A stretch of DNA of 64,000 bases from Mycteria americana (GCF_035582795.1 NC_134366.1:135184756-135248755), one strand, 5' to 3'; positions 36,836-49,382 are shown, counted from the stretch's first letter. Made by a program: numbers and translations. The notes: generated by a model from the letters alone, not told the origin.

Positions 36836-39800
36836 ATTGGAATTAATCAGAGGGGAAGGTTGTACTTTGGTCTTCTCTATCTTGGGCATGTGTCCTGAAC
36901 ACAAAACTATTTATTGTCCTTCTGGAAGGAGGAAAAAGGGGGTAGGTGAAATAAATCTTTCTTGTTGTTGTTGTTTTTCCTCCTCACTGATTTAATGGGA
37001 ACTTTTGAAAAGTCTTTTTTCCCTCCTTAAATAGATGCAAATTTTGGTCAGATTTTAATGGGGTAAGCCCTTGCATTTAACTCCATCTTTTCACCAGTTT
37101 CCCACTCATATGTATCATGCCCTACTTCTCTCTAGAACTATTACTTATGTTCTTCCAGTCTTCTCCCATTGTGGTCTTAATCCTGTTTATAACCGTATGC
37201 CACTGAAGAAGCTGTACATATAATTAGTAGCAATGATGTGGGCAGATTTTAGCCCATCAGACAGGCTTTCCTTTTGTTTTTATTTCTGAAGGGCTTTCAG
37301 AAGAACACTGTTTTCTTAAGTAAGAAAGATAAAGTTGAATGTATCTTAAGTGTGTTGAAAGTATCTTATTTGAGTGAGAGAAAAACAAAGATGTTCTCAG
37401 AGGGTGTTGATAAAATGTAGACAGCTAGCTAATGTAAGCTGGCAAAATCTTTTTCCTTTAAATGGAGCTAAGCCAATTTATGCCAGCTGAACTTCTGGTG
37501 TAAACATATTTTTTTCTGTTTATACAGTTCTCCTGATTGTAAAAGGAATCAGAATGATCAAGCCTGAATTTTTGAAGCTACATAAGAGGACCTGCACAAT
37601 TTTTTTCAGCGCATATATGCTTTCCCTGCACTACTTGCTTCCCAGTGCTGATTACAGAAAGATCATCTTTATGAGGGAAAAATAAAGTTTTGACCTTCTA
37701 CATCCATTTAATTTCTGCCCTCTCCAATGGGATTTCCAGCAGGGCTGCCAGATGTGAGTGAGTTAGATTTTCTTTCCTTATCAAGAATAAAGCAAACATC
37801 ATTACATCAGTATCAGATCATCAAACAGCTACCAGGTAGAAGGTACACTGGGCTTTTACTGTCTTGTGTCACTGCACTCTAGTGACCCAAAAGCAAAATG
37901 GTTTGTTTTGCTATAAAGCCACTCAGCGTCTCCTCTTTGCTTTTCAGCTCGGGTCAATGAAATCATGGGCCACGTTTAGAGCTCATCTCTATTGACCAGG
38001 TCACTGTCCCCAGGCAGCAGTTGTTTGTAAAACTGCAGTGCGATAAATGGGACCTCAGCTTTAAAGCTGCAGCCCAGGGATGCTGTGTGAGCAGGAGGTC
38101 TGTTGGTACCCTGTGCTGCTGCCTGGGTAAGAAGGCTGGCAGGAGCGTGCAGGGGAATTACCCTGCTCCCTTGGCCTGGCTACCAAGGTGCCCAAAATGA
38201 AGAAGGAGGCTTCCCTAAGGATTCTCCCCTAGAACAGAAAGGCTTCAGAAAACGTTTGCACGGCAGAATGGTTGTTAGAGAGGCCGGAATGCAGCAAGGC
38301 GTGGGAGAGGGCCCAGAACAGCAAAGTCACAGATGTCTCTCCAGTGGATCACTCGAATCATGTCTAAGGCATGGGGGCAGTGGAGCTTTGGATTAAGCCT
38401 TCCCTGTGGAATTGCTTTCGAGTGAAGCTTAAGGCAGGTGCACAGCTAATACCTCATTTTCAATTTCTTCCGGTAGTGTAGCATCTGGAGGAGATAAGAG
38501 AAAAATGTAGCTTCTTACACCATCGGTTTTCATTGGCATCCCTCACCTACAGAGACACAATATATTGCACTCCTCCAGCCTCTGACCCTAGTGTAAACCT
38601 TTACTGTTTCCCTTCTCTTTTCTACTGTATCTTTCTGATTTCTGCTGGGGATAAATAGATGGTGCTTCTAAGGACTGCCAGGTACCCACTGAAGTACTGT
38701 GAATGAAGAGGCTTTGTTGGTGATCATTCCATTACTTGCAATGGGCTTTGGAAAGATACGTGCTATTTCTCTCATACTAATTGGTCCTTTCTTCACTCTT
38801 TTAGCTGGGCCTCCTTATGTCTTTTCTTATCTGTCCGTTCTTCACTCTTCCCTGTTTCTTTAGTCCTTTGCAGAATTTGTTCCTCCTTCTCCTCCCCGTC
38901 CTCATCCACAGCCTCCTCTAACAGAGCCCTGTGACCAAGAAAGAGTTTTAGAAAGAATAAAGGGAGTTATTTGCCCTTTTTACATTTAGTTTTCTGCTTT
39001 TTAACTTTTTTTCTCATTTGTGGAATTAGAATTATTTTTCACTATCATTTTACTTTCTCTTTACTCACTGAAGTTATTTATTTGAAAACAGAGAGAATTT
39101 AGAAAAGCAGATATTGGTAATTGTTGCAAGAGTCAGATAGATGCCTGCGTCTTACTCTGCCACATGATAAGTTTGGCTTGGGAAATCCTGAGTTGGGGCT
39201 GGAGATGTCCTGTCAACAAGAGCAGATGATAGCAGGATTGGATGCTTCTATTACTCCTGCATCTCCTCTAAAAGTTGTTTGCAGTGCTACAGAAATAGGG
39301 GAAAGAGAAACATTTGTAGGAGAAACATTTGTTTACTCCTGGCTGTTGGGTTTGAAAAATGAATATATTCTACTTTCTTTTAGCCTTTTTGAACTGGAGC
39401 ATCCTCTCTCTTCCTTAGTCTGCCCAGCCACTTGGCTTGTTTTAGAGAGACCTTTAAGCTATCCACATATTGAAGATTGTTTTCCTTATTCTTGACACTG
39501 CCTCTGAAATTTTGTTTCCTTTATAGATGGCCTCTTATTTTCTCTCCTGTTGATCTCTGCTCTGAAATACTAGGAGGGTGTTGAGTTTGTCCTCTCTGCT
39601 CCTAGAAGACATTGAGAGGAGATTTTTTTCCCTTATTCATCTTTTAAATAACACTTTCTCTCCAGTCCATGCAGTTTAGCTGATCAGTGATGTGGCACAA
39701 CATCTAAAATGTGTGAGTTTGTAAGAAAACACATGCTAGAAATGGTTTGTCTAGCCTACTCGCTAGACTATTATGTATAACCTCTTCTCAAATAATCCAC

Positions 39801-42184
39801 AAAACACCAACATAGTATTCACGGGAGAAAATCCAATTGACTGCATTTCTTCTGCATCATTAACAGACTAAGCATGCACAGATATTTATTTAGATCACAC
39901 AGCATGTTTTGTAACAAAGCAAAACAGTGATGTCCTCTAAATAGCAATGACAACAGTGTTGCAGAACATACAGATTCCTGCATTGTTGGCAGGGTGGAAT
40001 TCTAATCTGTACTCAAATCAGTCACCATGCTCTCATCCTCGGTATCATGAAGGGTTTGCTTACAAAGTATATTTTCAGTGCAGTGCTAAGGTATGCATTG
40101 TCAATATCGCCCTGAAGGCTGAATCCCTTCTTTAAATTTTGAAAATACAGCCTTCGTTTAACAGTGTATTGGTTATCAGCTTTTGAAGAACTGATGCTGT
40201 AAGACGAACCCTTTTAAGGCAAATATCATCCCTGAAAATCACCTCTAATACAGTTTTATATACAAGGTGAGAGCCTTCCAAAAGACTGAATCAAATTAAT
40301 TAGCTCTAGCTATGTAGCACTGCTCTCGTCTCACTGAACTGACAGCTGAAGTGAAAGGCACGCTCAGACTCCACAGCGCTGTTATATTATTCTGCACCTC
40401 TGGAGGAGTCTCAAGGGTCAAAACCAAAGAATATCTCTGCTGTCAAAGGAAAAAATGGGCAGAACTTGCTGCTTTCTGAAAGTTCCTAATGTCATTTTGC
40501 ACTTTGACCCATAAAATGAGGGTTATTGGCACGTTGTAAAGGGATACATATATTCTGCTGCATATTTAACGTTATTGCTGTCCTTATGCAGCTAATAAGC
40601 AAAGTTGTGGGAATTAGGACACTGTTGTGGCCAGAATCTTGCTAAGCGGCTTCTAGAAGATGCTTCTATCAGCTTAAATGAATAGCTCCTGCCTACCCAC
40701 TGTAGTTTAATTGGTGCATGCTGCCTTCAGAGCTGGCCTGGTGCTGACTATATGGGAAGAAATTTCGCCTGCAAATACTAAATATGCAGTTGGTGCACCT
40801 GCTAATACCAAGTTGCAGGTTAAATGCTTTCTCAGCCAGGGCTCTGAATATGGGTTGGAACAGGCAAGAACGGATGCAGAAGTTATTGGAAGTTCCTAGA
40901 AGAATGAGGGGACAGCCTGTGTGATGTTGTGGTGTTGTGCGTTTTAGGAGAGGATGTCATTAGAGTGACAAGAAAGTCTTTAAACGTCTTAAAACATATG
41001 GGAAAGAAAATTCCCTTCAGATTGAAGGGAAATAGATAAGAGTGTAGGATTCAGAACTTCAGTAGTTAATGTTTTGTAGAATCAGGGCATCAATTTTAAA
41101 TAAATTTGCCTGTTTTAATGCTCTAAATAAATGTATTTCGATATGTAGAGATATTAGAGGTGTATTGCTCTGTATGTATATATAGAGAGATTATGAAAGT
41201 TATAATTTCAAAATTGCTTCATTTCAGGCAGCCTGTGATCCCCCCCCCCCAAAGAAAAACACCTCAAACTCTAAGTCCAACCTAGATTAGAAAAGTCTTT
41301 TCAGGATCCTGCATTTTGTTCCTCTTGATTATGGTGTCACCTGCATCTGAACAACACATGACAACATTCACTGTCGCTGATTGTGGTTATAGCCCACATA
41401 GTAGAATTGTGTCTTTCTCAAAGGCTCTTGATTCTTAGCTCGAAGATTAGTGACCTCTTAAAAGTACCGTGAAAAGAAAAAGTTTTGAGGTGTAAGTCAC
41501 TTAAGGTGCAAACAGCCCTGCAACGCCAGCAAGAAGGAATAAGAGAATAATGCAAAATTACAAGTTGAAGAATTACTTATAGTGAACTTGTGAAAAATAC
41601 GCACACATTCTTCACTGTGTTGTGCATGTGTATATATACATACCTGAATACCAATGCATTCAGAGTTCGTGTGGTACAACTGATTTTAGCCATTGTGCAA
41701 GTCCTAGAGGACAAATACAGGTTTTTTTTGACAGTCACTTTTGTACTCAGATCTGGCAGAGAATTAATTTTTAAAGGCATTTTTCATTTTCTGCACTTCT
41801 TGAATGGTTACAACCCAGAACAGAAAAAGGCAGAAGAAAAAATGAACTAGAAAATGTATAGAATCATGTAACAATCTCATTTGGGAAGGTGCTATGTAGT
41901 TCTGAGGGAACCTATTTTGGAGGTGGTTATGTGGTTGAAGGCTTTTCAGTGGTGAAAAAAAAATCTCAGATTTTTGTCACTTTTTTTTTTTTTTAATAAA
42001 TGAGAACAGAATAGCTCTAGAAGAAATCTAATGCCCTAAGTATTTAAAACTGCTTCATAAAGTACAAAAGCCAAACAATAAACAGACCTGCACTGTAAGT
42101 ACAGTAGAAGATGGATCATGAGCAGAGGAGTAAAACCAGAGAGATGATACAGGGCCATCTCCTTTGGCCTGAACAGTTTCTGTA
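36836..42184. other. Unique noncoding DNA
   Basis: No gene recognised. A moderately GC-richer stretch lies at about 38090-38400 with a 97-codon frame of no recognisable family. The 124-codon frame at 39121-39495 starts on TTG and has no domain. A motif resembling the end of an ancient amniote repeat (AATGGAGCTAAGCC...GCCAGCTGAACTTCTGG) occurs at about 37462-37500. A 14-base T run is at 41981-41994. Confidence 0.5.
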
Positions 42185-42500
42185 GGGCAGACAGAGAGAG
42201 GCTTTTTAACAAGACCTGTAGTGACAGGACAAGGGGCAATGGTTTTAAACTGAAAGATGGTAGGTTTAGATTGGACATAAGGAAAAAAATTTGTACTGTG
42301 AGGGTGGTGAGACACAGGAACAGGTTGCCCAGAGAAGTTGTGGATGCCCCATCATTGGCGGTGTTCAAGGTCGGGTTGGATGGGGCTTTGAGCAACCTGA
42401 TGTAGTGAAAGATGTTCCTGCCCATGCAGGGGGGTTGGACTAGATGACCTTCAAAGGTCTCTTCTGACCCAAACCAGGCTGTGATTCTATGATTCTGTGA
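42185..42500 (+). mobile_element. CR1 LINE 3' fragment, plus strand
   Basis: Plus-strand sequence encodes the last part of CR1 ORF2, with legible words [35 protein letters not shown] and LSNLM, then a stop at 42403-42405. It is followed by a 95-bp 3' UTR with GGGTTGGACTAGATGACCTT and the terminal GATTCTATGATTCTGTGA. It is a strongly 5'-truncated insertion, with 5' border uncertain by about 20 bp. It belongs to the same subfamily as the copies at 23.5 and 43.0 kb. It faces the 43.0-kb copy tail to tail. Confidence 0.93.
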
Positions 42501-43046
42501 ATACCAGTCGTTGATTTCATCAGGGGGACCGAAGGAATGGGTAGAGAGAAACCTAGAGGAAATGACATGGTGCTGGGGCAATATATTGGAAAACTCCTTC
42601 ACAGCACCTCAATATTGAAGGATATTATTAATCAAAATATTAAGCTATGAATCACAGCTATACAGCAGAAGCTCTTAACAAGATTTTCCTCCCTCTTTAG
42701 CTGAACAAAACTGTGGAATTACTGGACCACTTGGATAGGAACTGAGCACTTAATTGATTAATTTTTTAAGTCAAAAGGAAGGGAGAGTTAATGGCAGACT
42801 AAAGTTGATAGCACTTCTCAAAATTTATTCCAGTGGAACTTGTTTTTGAATAGAACCTAGGAACCAGTTATGATTTTTATTTTTTTTCTCAAGCATCACG
42901 TCATAATAAGACCAGGCTAAAAAAACCGGAAGAAATTATGATGTGTTCACATTCACTGGGCCCTCACAGGTTGTTCTGGAACAGGGAGTAGCAGCTCTCC
43001 CAGTAGACTGATAATTGCTATATTGCTTTTGGAGTCAGTTAAATCA
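42501..43046. other. Spacer between two opposed CR1 copies
   Basis: Unique AT-rich DNA of about 546 bp with no recognised gene. It would form the loop if the flanking CR1 arms paired. Confidence 0.6.
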
Positions 43047-43456
43047 GAATCATAGAATAGTTTGGGTTGGAAGGGACCTTTAAAGGTCATCTAGTCCAAC
43101 CCCTCTGCAATGAGCAGGGACATCTTCAACTAGATCAGGTTGCTCAGACCCCCGTCCAACCTGACCTTGAATGTTTCCAGGGATGTGGCATCTACCACCT
43201 TTCTGGGCAACCTGTTCCAGTGTTTCATCACCCTCACTGTAAAAAATTTCTTCCTTATATCTAGTCTAAATTTAGATACCTAGATATCTAATCTATATCT
43301 AGTTCCATTCCACCTGCTCCAACAAGTCCATGTCTTTCCTGTGCTGAGGACTCCAGGGCTGGATGCAGTACTCCAGGTGGGGTCTCCCCAGAGTGGAGTA
43401 GAGGGGCAGAACCACCTCCCTCAGCCTGCTGGCCAACCTTCTTGTGAGGCAGCCCA
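43047..43456 (-). mobile_element. CR1 LINE fragment with internal deletion, minus strand
   Basis: The 3' tail starts at 43047 (GAATCATAGAATAG) and the 3' UTR and C-terminal ORF2 segment match the 23.5-kb copy closely up to about 43265. About 215 bp present in that copy (roughly 23757-23971) are then missing and replaced by about 45 bp of AT-rich sequence with repeated ATATCTAGT/TAGATA words. CR1 sequence resumes at about 43313 (ACCTGCTCCAACAAGTCCAT) and ends at 43456. The copy is truncated and non-functional. Confidence 0.9.
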
Positions 43457-46206
43457 TACCTTACTGGCAGACACCTTAAGCCCCATTTTCCAGGAAACCT
43501 CTAAAATACCTTCAAAAGACAAGCCTAAAATTCATGGACCGAGTAGAAATTTTCCCCACGTACTTCTCCCAGATGAAGTGGTCCTGTGTTGCAGTCGGTA
43601 ATTGTCTCTCTCTTTTGTCCCTGTCCCACAGGGACGAACAAGCTTTTCATCTGTCTCCTTGCTAGATTTGCTCTGCTTCACAGATGCCAGCCATACTCTT
43701 CTTGCAATCAGTTATCAAAATGATTAACTTAATTAAGTTAAACTCAGTGCAATTGTTCCCAAATTGTATTTAGCCTGAGGGTTGTTTTGGCTTGGAAGCG
43801 GAGCTGGTATTTTCAAACACCCCTCCCCCCCCTTTTTTTTTATTTTAGGTATAATTATATCTGTTTTCCTTTGATTTCTTTTTTTCTTTATAGATGAGAA
43901 CTCTAGATCACTATAACTCATTTCACGGACCTGTAAAAATTCAAGATCAGAGGTAGTCACTTGCTTAAAAGCGCAAAGTCCTTTTCCTCTGAGCACTGCA
44001 TAGAGTTATTGATGAGATTGTTAAGAGTTTATAATAACTGATCAGCAGTATAGCAATTCAGCCAATGCAATGATTGCTGCTTTGGTCTTCAGAGCTAGCA
44101 AACATATTTTGTGAGTGAGGTTTTGTATTTCTTTATGGGCAGAGAACAGGGAGAACAGTTTTTAAATGTCTATGGTGGAATAAAATTATGGCTGCTTCTA
44201 GCTGCACTAGCTGCTTAGATCAAGAACAGCAAACAGCATGAGTTTTAGAACAGTCACATCAGTAATTAACCCCCCTTTTTTTCTCTCCTATTGACATTAG
44301 CCTAGTTGTCCCTATTTTTCGTAATTACTTGTCTTTCAAATATGTTTCTGTTCCAGTTCCAGAAATACCACAATGCTTCAGTAAGTCATAGTCCTGTTGT
44401 ATTAAAAGCTGAACAGAGCTGTACTGAGACAATCCCTGACCTGACGTTCTGGTGATTTAAATGGAAACTGCATCAGACTCTGGTGATTGTACTAGTGTAA
44501 CATAAACTGACATGTAAGCAATTTGTGCAAAACCCTATATAGAACATTATTTTTGTTAGTGTAGCCATTTCCATTAAAGGCAGATGGAGTGAACTGAAAT
44601 AGCTTCATTTATATATGCTTAAGCTGTGTAAGGTAGATGACTCTTTGCACTGATGGAGCAAAGTATCTTAAATTGCAAAATGAATTAGAAGAATGGAGTG
44701 TTGCATTTAATCTCATCCTATAACATTGCTGAGAATGAGCAACAGCAAGGGAGAACATGGAAGAGGAGGGAAAAAGAGGCACCGGAGAAAAAAAATGTAG
44801 TGGCTATTTGAACTTGCTTTCTACTAGTCAGTCACTACTTCCAAATTGGGGCGGGGGGGAGGTTTTGACATGTGAGTGATGCTGCTAATTATGCTGGCTG
44901 CCTCCTCAGTCAGGCTGGCCTTGTCTCCCCAAGTGCTTCCGTTTGGTGTTACTGAGTACAACTTGCATTCAATTATTTGCAGTAATTTGGGGCACAACTC
45001 ATCTTCTAGATGATTCTTCATGCCACAGGGGTTGAAGTGGTTCCTTTTGTTTAGCAAAACAAAACTGAATTCTAATGAGAAAGTTAATGTATTGGAAAAT
45101 GACTCCAAATGGAATAAAATCGCATTTTGCTAACTAATTAAATTTATTTTTCATCCTTTAACATAAAAAATATAATCATTTCCGGAGCCTGGTATTTCTT
45201 TCCTTTCAAGGCCTTCGGGGGATGTATTGGCACTCACTCTCTATCTTACTCGCTCTCCATTCGAAAGGTTGTTTCAAATACAGACCTATTTTCTCTGTCT
45301 CAAAGATTCCTATACTTCTCTTTCTGTTGCCTGGTTTCTTTGTATTAAGGACTCTTGCTTTCCTTTGCAATCTGTAGTACTTTTATGCTATAAATCTTAT
45401 TTTTTTTGTTACACTATTAGAATATGTAATCTAAGTTAAACCAGTCAGCTATTAACATTTAATATGAGTTTTCTCTGATTTTAATTTCTTTTGTTGGTGG
45501 GAATCCTGAAGAGTTCAACATTTTTGTTACATTTATTATAGCTTACCATTAGTTTTGATTTCATCTTGCAGCTATTTACTTGGAGAAATAAGAACATTGG
45601 ATAAGAGGTCCATCGAGGGAGTCAAAATTGCCTTTAAGATATGAATGCTCCTATGTCACCTTCTAGACTACAAATGAGTGGCCTTTGGCAATGTTCTTGC
45701 TGGGCCAGAAGGGCGTCAGGTAGAACTCAGAAATGTACCTAACTTTACCTTATTACATTGAAGAGCAGTTATGAGAAAGGGTCTGAAAAAAAATCAGTGC
45801 TTTCATTCAGCCAACATGCTGAAATTTGAATGTTTGTTCAAGTATTGGCCTGAAAACTTATCTGGGAGTCTTGTAAACACAGGCTTTCTATAAAAGCTCC
45901 TTGTCACAGCTTTCTTACAAGTATCACCGTAAATAAAATCTTTCATTATACTTCATTTTCTGACGGCCTTCAAATTTATTCAAAAGTTCGAAGATCATTG
46001 ACAAGTGGTGGGGTTTTTTTAATACTAAAGAATTTTTTAAAAAACCAAAAAGATACATAGTTCAGTGGTGTTTGAACACAGGCCGCTGTCTGAGTACATG
46101 GCTTAATCTCTTGCTGATGACTGATGTCACAGAGATGCCTGAGTTGAAGAGATCTTTGAATCTTTTATCCAGTCTTCCAGTCTTTTCTTGTTTTTTCCCG
46201 TTTTAG

Positions 46207-46582
46207 GCCCTGGCATCACGAAGTTAGAGAATGCAAACTACTGTGAGTCAAATGTGATGGCAGTTCTGGGCCTCCAGGCTGGTCCCACTGATTTCATAGG
46301 CTTCCTGACAAGGTAGAAGGGTTAGGTTCCCAAAGTCTGGGACCTCTCAGGGCTGAAGGCTTTTGGTTCCCATCATGAACAACATCATGGAAGGACTTGC
46401 CTCCAGGTGCACTTCCAAGACCTCAGCATGGTCTGGTCTTGCACAGACTCGTGGCAGGGAGACCTCTCAGAAACTGCCGTTCAGCTCTGGGGCTTCAACC
46501 TCCCGGCTCTATGCGGGAAGGCCTACGAGTCACAAGAGCCTCCAGGACAACCAGGGTTACCAGTGAAAGCTTAATCGATAAG
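46207..46582 (+). ncRNA. Candidate noncoding exon
   Basis: This 376-bp segment is richer in GC than its flanks. It is preceded by a strong pyrimidine tract and acceptor (CTTGTTTTTTCCCGTTTTAG, AG at 46205-46206) and followed by a good donor (ATAAG|GTAATT, GT at 46583-46584). All three frames contain stops across it, although one frame is open for 35 codons from the acceptor and another for 68 codons (46363-46566). That pattern suggests a noncoding or terminal exon if it is transcribed. No RNA evidence is available, and splice-like sites occur by chance. Confidence 0.22.
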
Positions 46583-47478
46583 GTAATTCCCTGAAGCACT
46601 TTGGTTTTGGTTAAAGACCATTTTTAATGAAACACATTTTTCTAATTAGCCCTTGCGTTAGGTGCAGTCTTAGTTTTCGATTTACTAAACAAGGAACAAG
46701 TCCAAGGCTTTAATCTACCTTTCAAAGTAAACAGTATACTACGAAAGGTTTAAATGAAAATACGATTGGATTTGGACGTACTGCAAGACCCCGACATTTT
46801 CCTCTTGTATCATTTGTGTACACTGGCATTTAAAGACTGAGAGTGCTGTTCCTTGAGAATATATTTTGTAATTTCAGCTCCATTCAGGAGTATCAAAAAT
46901 TTAGATTATTCCAAAAGAATAAGGAGAATTAAAAGAGATGTGTAGTACCTTTGACTCTATTCACTTGACTCAACTGTTTTCAAGAAAAACTAATGATATA
47001 AAAGAAATCACTATGGGTATATTCAGACAAAATTCACTATGTAAAGTAGAAACTCTATTGTATTATATGTTAAAACAACACAGCATCTATAAAGTGCTGA
47101 GAACTGATTTTCATATTAAAGGTATTCCATCCCAGGCAGGGTTTTATAATTGACTTTGTAAAAAACCCATCGAGACTTTCTTTGGCTTTGGCTTTGAGTA
47201 GCACAAATTTATGAGTATCTCTTGGAAATGCAGCTTTTTTTGAGTTACTTGCTGTGACATTTTAAGGATTTCAACTCAAATGAAGCATTGTGCTCTACAA
47301 AACATCAGTGATTGAATTCTTCCAGAACTTTCTTGCCCTTTCAGTGCTTACGGACTATTTCTGCAATGTTTCTCTGCTTGCTTTTCTAATGTCGGCTGCT
47401 ATATGTATTTGTAATATGGAATGGAAGTTGCTTAAATATTCACATAACATTGCTGATTTACCCTTCTCTCCTCTCTAG

Positions 47479-47703
47479 CCTCTACTGTCCAACCAGGGAC
47501 TCTTCCCGGGGGGAGCTGGGGATGCTTCACTCCCTGCCTTCTCGCTTTGGCACGCAAATGGGCCAGAGAGGGTTTACTCAGAGGAATGAGCACAAGGCCT
47601 TCCCTTACCTTCTTCTGAACTGTTAATGACCTACACATCCCCAGCCCTTCATCAGGTTCAGCCAGAGCAGTTTTGGTGTGAAAAGCCACTACAAGCTTTT
47701 CAG
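47479..47703 (+). ncRNA. Candidate noncoding exon
   Basis: A 225-bp GC-richer segment follows a strong acceptor (TTACCCTTCTCTCCTCTCTAG, AG at 47477-47478) and ends at a consensus-like donor (TTTTCAG|GTAGCT, GT at 47704-47705). Frames are open for only 36-49 codons from the acceptor. It is on the same strand as, and about 900 bp downstream of, the similar segment at 46207-46582, so the two could be consecutive exons of one noncoding transcript. This is inference from splice-site context only. Confidence 0.22.
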
Positions 47704-48029
47704 GTAGCTCTGCCTTTAAAATTATTGCTACCGTTGCTATTTCCAATAAGATTATCAAAATGTGTAACACTTAATCTGACCTTTATTCCATTCAGTTCTT
47801 GGGGTATTCAAGTTTAGAGAGCCTGATGGGGAAAAGAAGAAAAGGCTGTGTAGGAATTTCACTCCTCTTTCATGAATTTGACAGTGTAATAAATGTAGCT
47901 ATGCACGACTTACTGTTTTAATTAGTGGCCTGTTACGATAACATGTAATGAGCCTAGATGGAAAGAGTCCTAACCTAGTTATTACCATGTACATTGGGCT
48001 GAATATTTCTCTGAAATCAGCTTAAGATT

Positions 48030-48095
48030 TGGGCCTTTTTAATTTTAAAAATTAATAATTAATTGGAGCAGTGGTTAATTAAAGTGGAACCGTGG
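48030..48095. promoter_or_regulatory. TAAT/TTAATTAA-rich cluster
   Basis: Dense homeodomain-like cores occur in about 65 bp (TTTTTAATTTTAAAAATTAA, TAATTAATTGG, GGTTAATTAAAG). It may be an enhancer core or simple AT-richness. Confidence 0.2.
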
Positions 48096-48958
48096 TGTTA
48101 AGTTAGTTGCAAATCGTTTTTTCTAATACTCTAATGGGAGGCATATGTTTTGGTTACATTCCCTGGTATTTAGAAGAGAACTTCCAAACTTCCTTCATTA
48201 GCTGTTGGTTTTATTATGTGCAGTTTTCTGCAAGAAAACAAACCAGGGAAAGAAGATGTTAGCAGACGCAAATTGCCTCTGTTCCTTTCCATAGCTGTAG
48301 GTACCACAGACTCGGAGGTGTCTGAAACTTCAAGCGAACTCTTTTTAAGAGGATGAAGCACCATCTTTATTGCCATTTAGAGCTTTCTCTAATACCAGTG
48401 GGAATGTGTTAAAGAGCACCATCTGATGAACAGTGCTGTATCAGGGATGATTGCCAACTTATTAGCACCAGCGTGACCGTGGCTTCACTGGTAGCATGTG
48501 TGAGTAGTAATTTGTGTTCAGAAAGTAAAAACAGGGAAGCTATCATAAGAATAGCGGGGCTTAGTTTCGTTGTTCAGTAGAATCACAGGGGTTATTTTGT
48601 TGAAGCCTAATAGCCAGTTCTTTTCAGAATAGGGTGACCAAGGGAAGGGTATTTATAATTTTAAAATTGATTTTAGCTGTGCTACCTTATTAAAAGTCCC
48701 ACTAAAAATTTAGTCTATGTTCTTCTTAAGCATCCAAATTGTGCTAGACCCTGGATAAGTAATCCCAACAGGCTTTGAATCCTAGTCACTAATTTTTAGT
48801 AAACTTTGTGCAGGTGCATTTTTACATCTGACCAGAGACATCAGAGTTAGTTTCTACCTGTGTGTTTTGAACAGAATTAAGGTAAAAACCTGGAAAAAAA
48901 AAATGAGCAGAGAGGGTACAGAGCAGAAAAAATTGGGCAGAAATGCCTCAAAAAATGT

Positions 48959-48988
48959 CTGGTAGAAGGACTGAAATCCTTCTACCAG
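48959..48988. repeat. Perfect 12-bp inverted repeat (hairpin)
   Basis: CTGGTAGAAGGA (48959-48970) pairs perfectly with TCCTTCTACCAG (48977-48988) across the 6-base loop CTGAAA. It abuts a tandem array of GTAGCAGTTGTGAGCAGT-like words. No T run or other sign of an RNA-polymerase unit follows, and the stem is too short for a standard microRNA precursor. Confidence 0.9.
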
Positions 48989-49053
48989 CAGTTGTGAGTA
49001 GTGAGCAGTGTAGCAGTGTAGCAGTTGTGAGCAGTGTAGCAGCAGTTGTGACT
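48986..49053. repeat. Imperfect short tandem words (GCAGTTGTGAG / GAGCAGTGTA)
   Basis: The words CAGTTGTGAG, GAGCAGTGTAGCAGTGTAGC and GAGCAGTGTAGCAGCAGTTG repeat in imperfect register directly after the hairpin. Probably a slippage-derived cryptic minisatellite. Confidence 0.8.
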
Positions 49054-49382
49054 GTAGGACCTCTTTGGGGAAGATGGTAGCTGTATGTAGATACGATGCC
49101 AAAGATCTCTTGTATTGAAAGAATAAGTCATGAGGGTAATCAAGTCACTCATAATACATAAGCACAAAGTAGCTGTTAGTATCTGTGCAGTAGTCCAGTT
49201 CTTTTTTATGGCTTTGGCATTTGCTTCCAGTACTTTGCCATTCTCCAAGAACTGCTGGATAGCTTTCTAGTCACACTGGCTTGCTCAACATTTGAGAGCC
49301 CTTGCAGCTTGTTGGGAAGAAACAGGGATTAAATACAAATAATGTAAGACTGTACTCTTTCCTTAACTGCAGTTGAAACCAG

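Larger units (their letters stand above)
43457..49382. other. Mostly unique noncoding DNA
   Basis: No protein-coding gene recognised. A C-run followed by a T-run lies at about 43822-43840. Two exon-like segments (46207-46582, 47479-47703), a TAAT-rich stretch (48030-48095) and a hairpin with tandem words (48959-49053) are listed separately. Confidence 0.5.

Noticed and set aside
39121..39495. 124-codon plus-strand open frame
   Set aside because: Opens on TTG, with no domain. The sequence looks like ordinary unique DNA.
41855..41890. TAGAATCATGTAACAATC as an antisense CR1 tail
   Set aside because: Only about 10 bp resemble the CR1 tail and the following sequence does not match the CR1 3' UTR.
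42036..42602. 188-codon minus-strand open frame
   Set aside because: Most of it is the antisense strand of the plus-oriented CR1 at 42185-42500, and it opens on a non-ATG codon.
48959..48988. Hairpin as a microRNA precursor
   Set aside because: A 12-bp stem is too short for Drosha/Dicer processing and flanking sequence does not extend the pairing.
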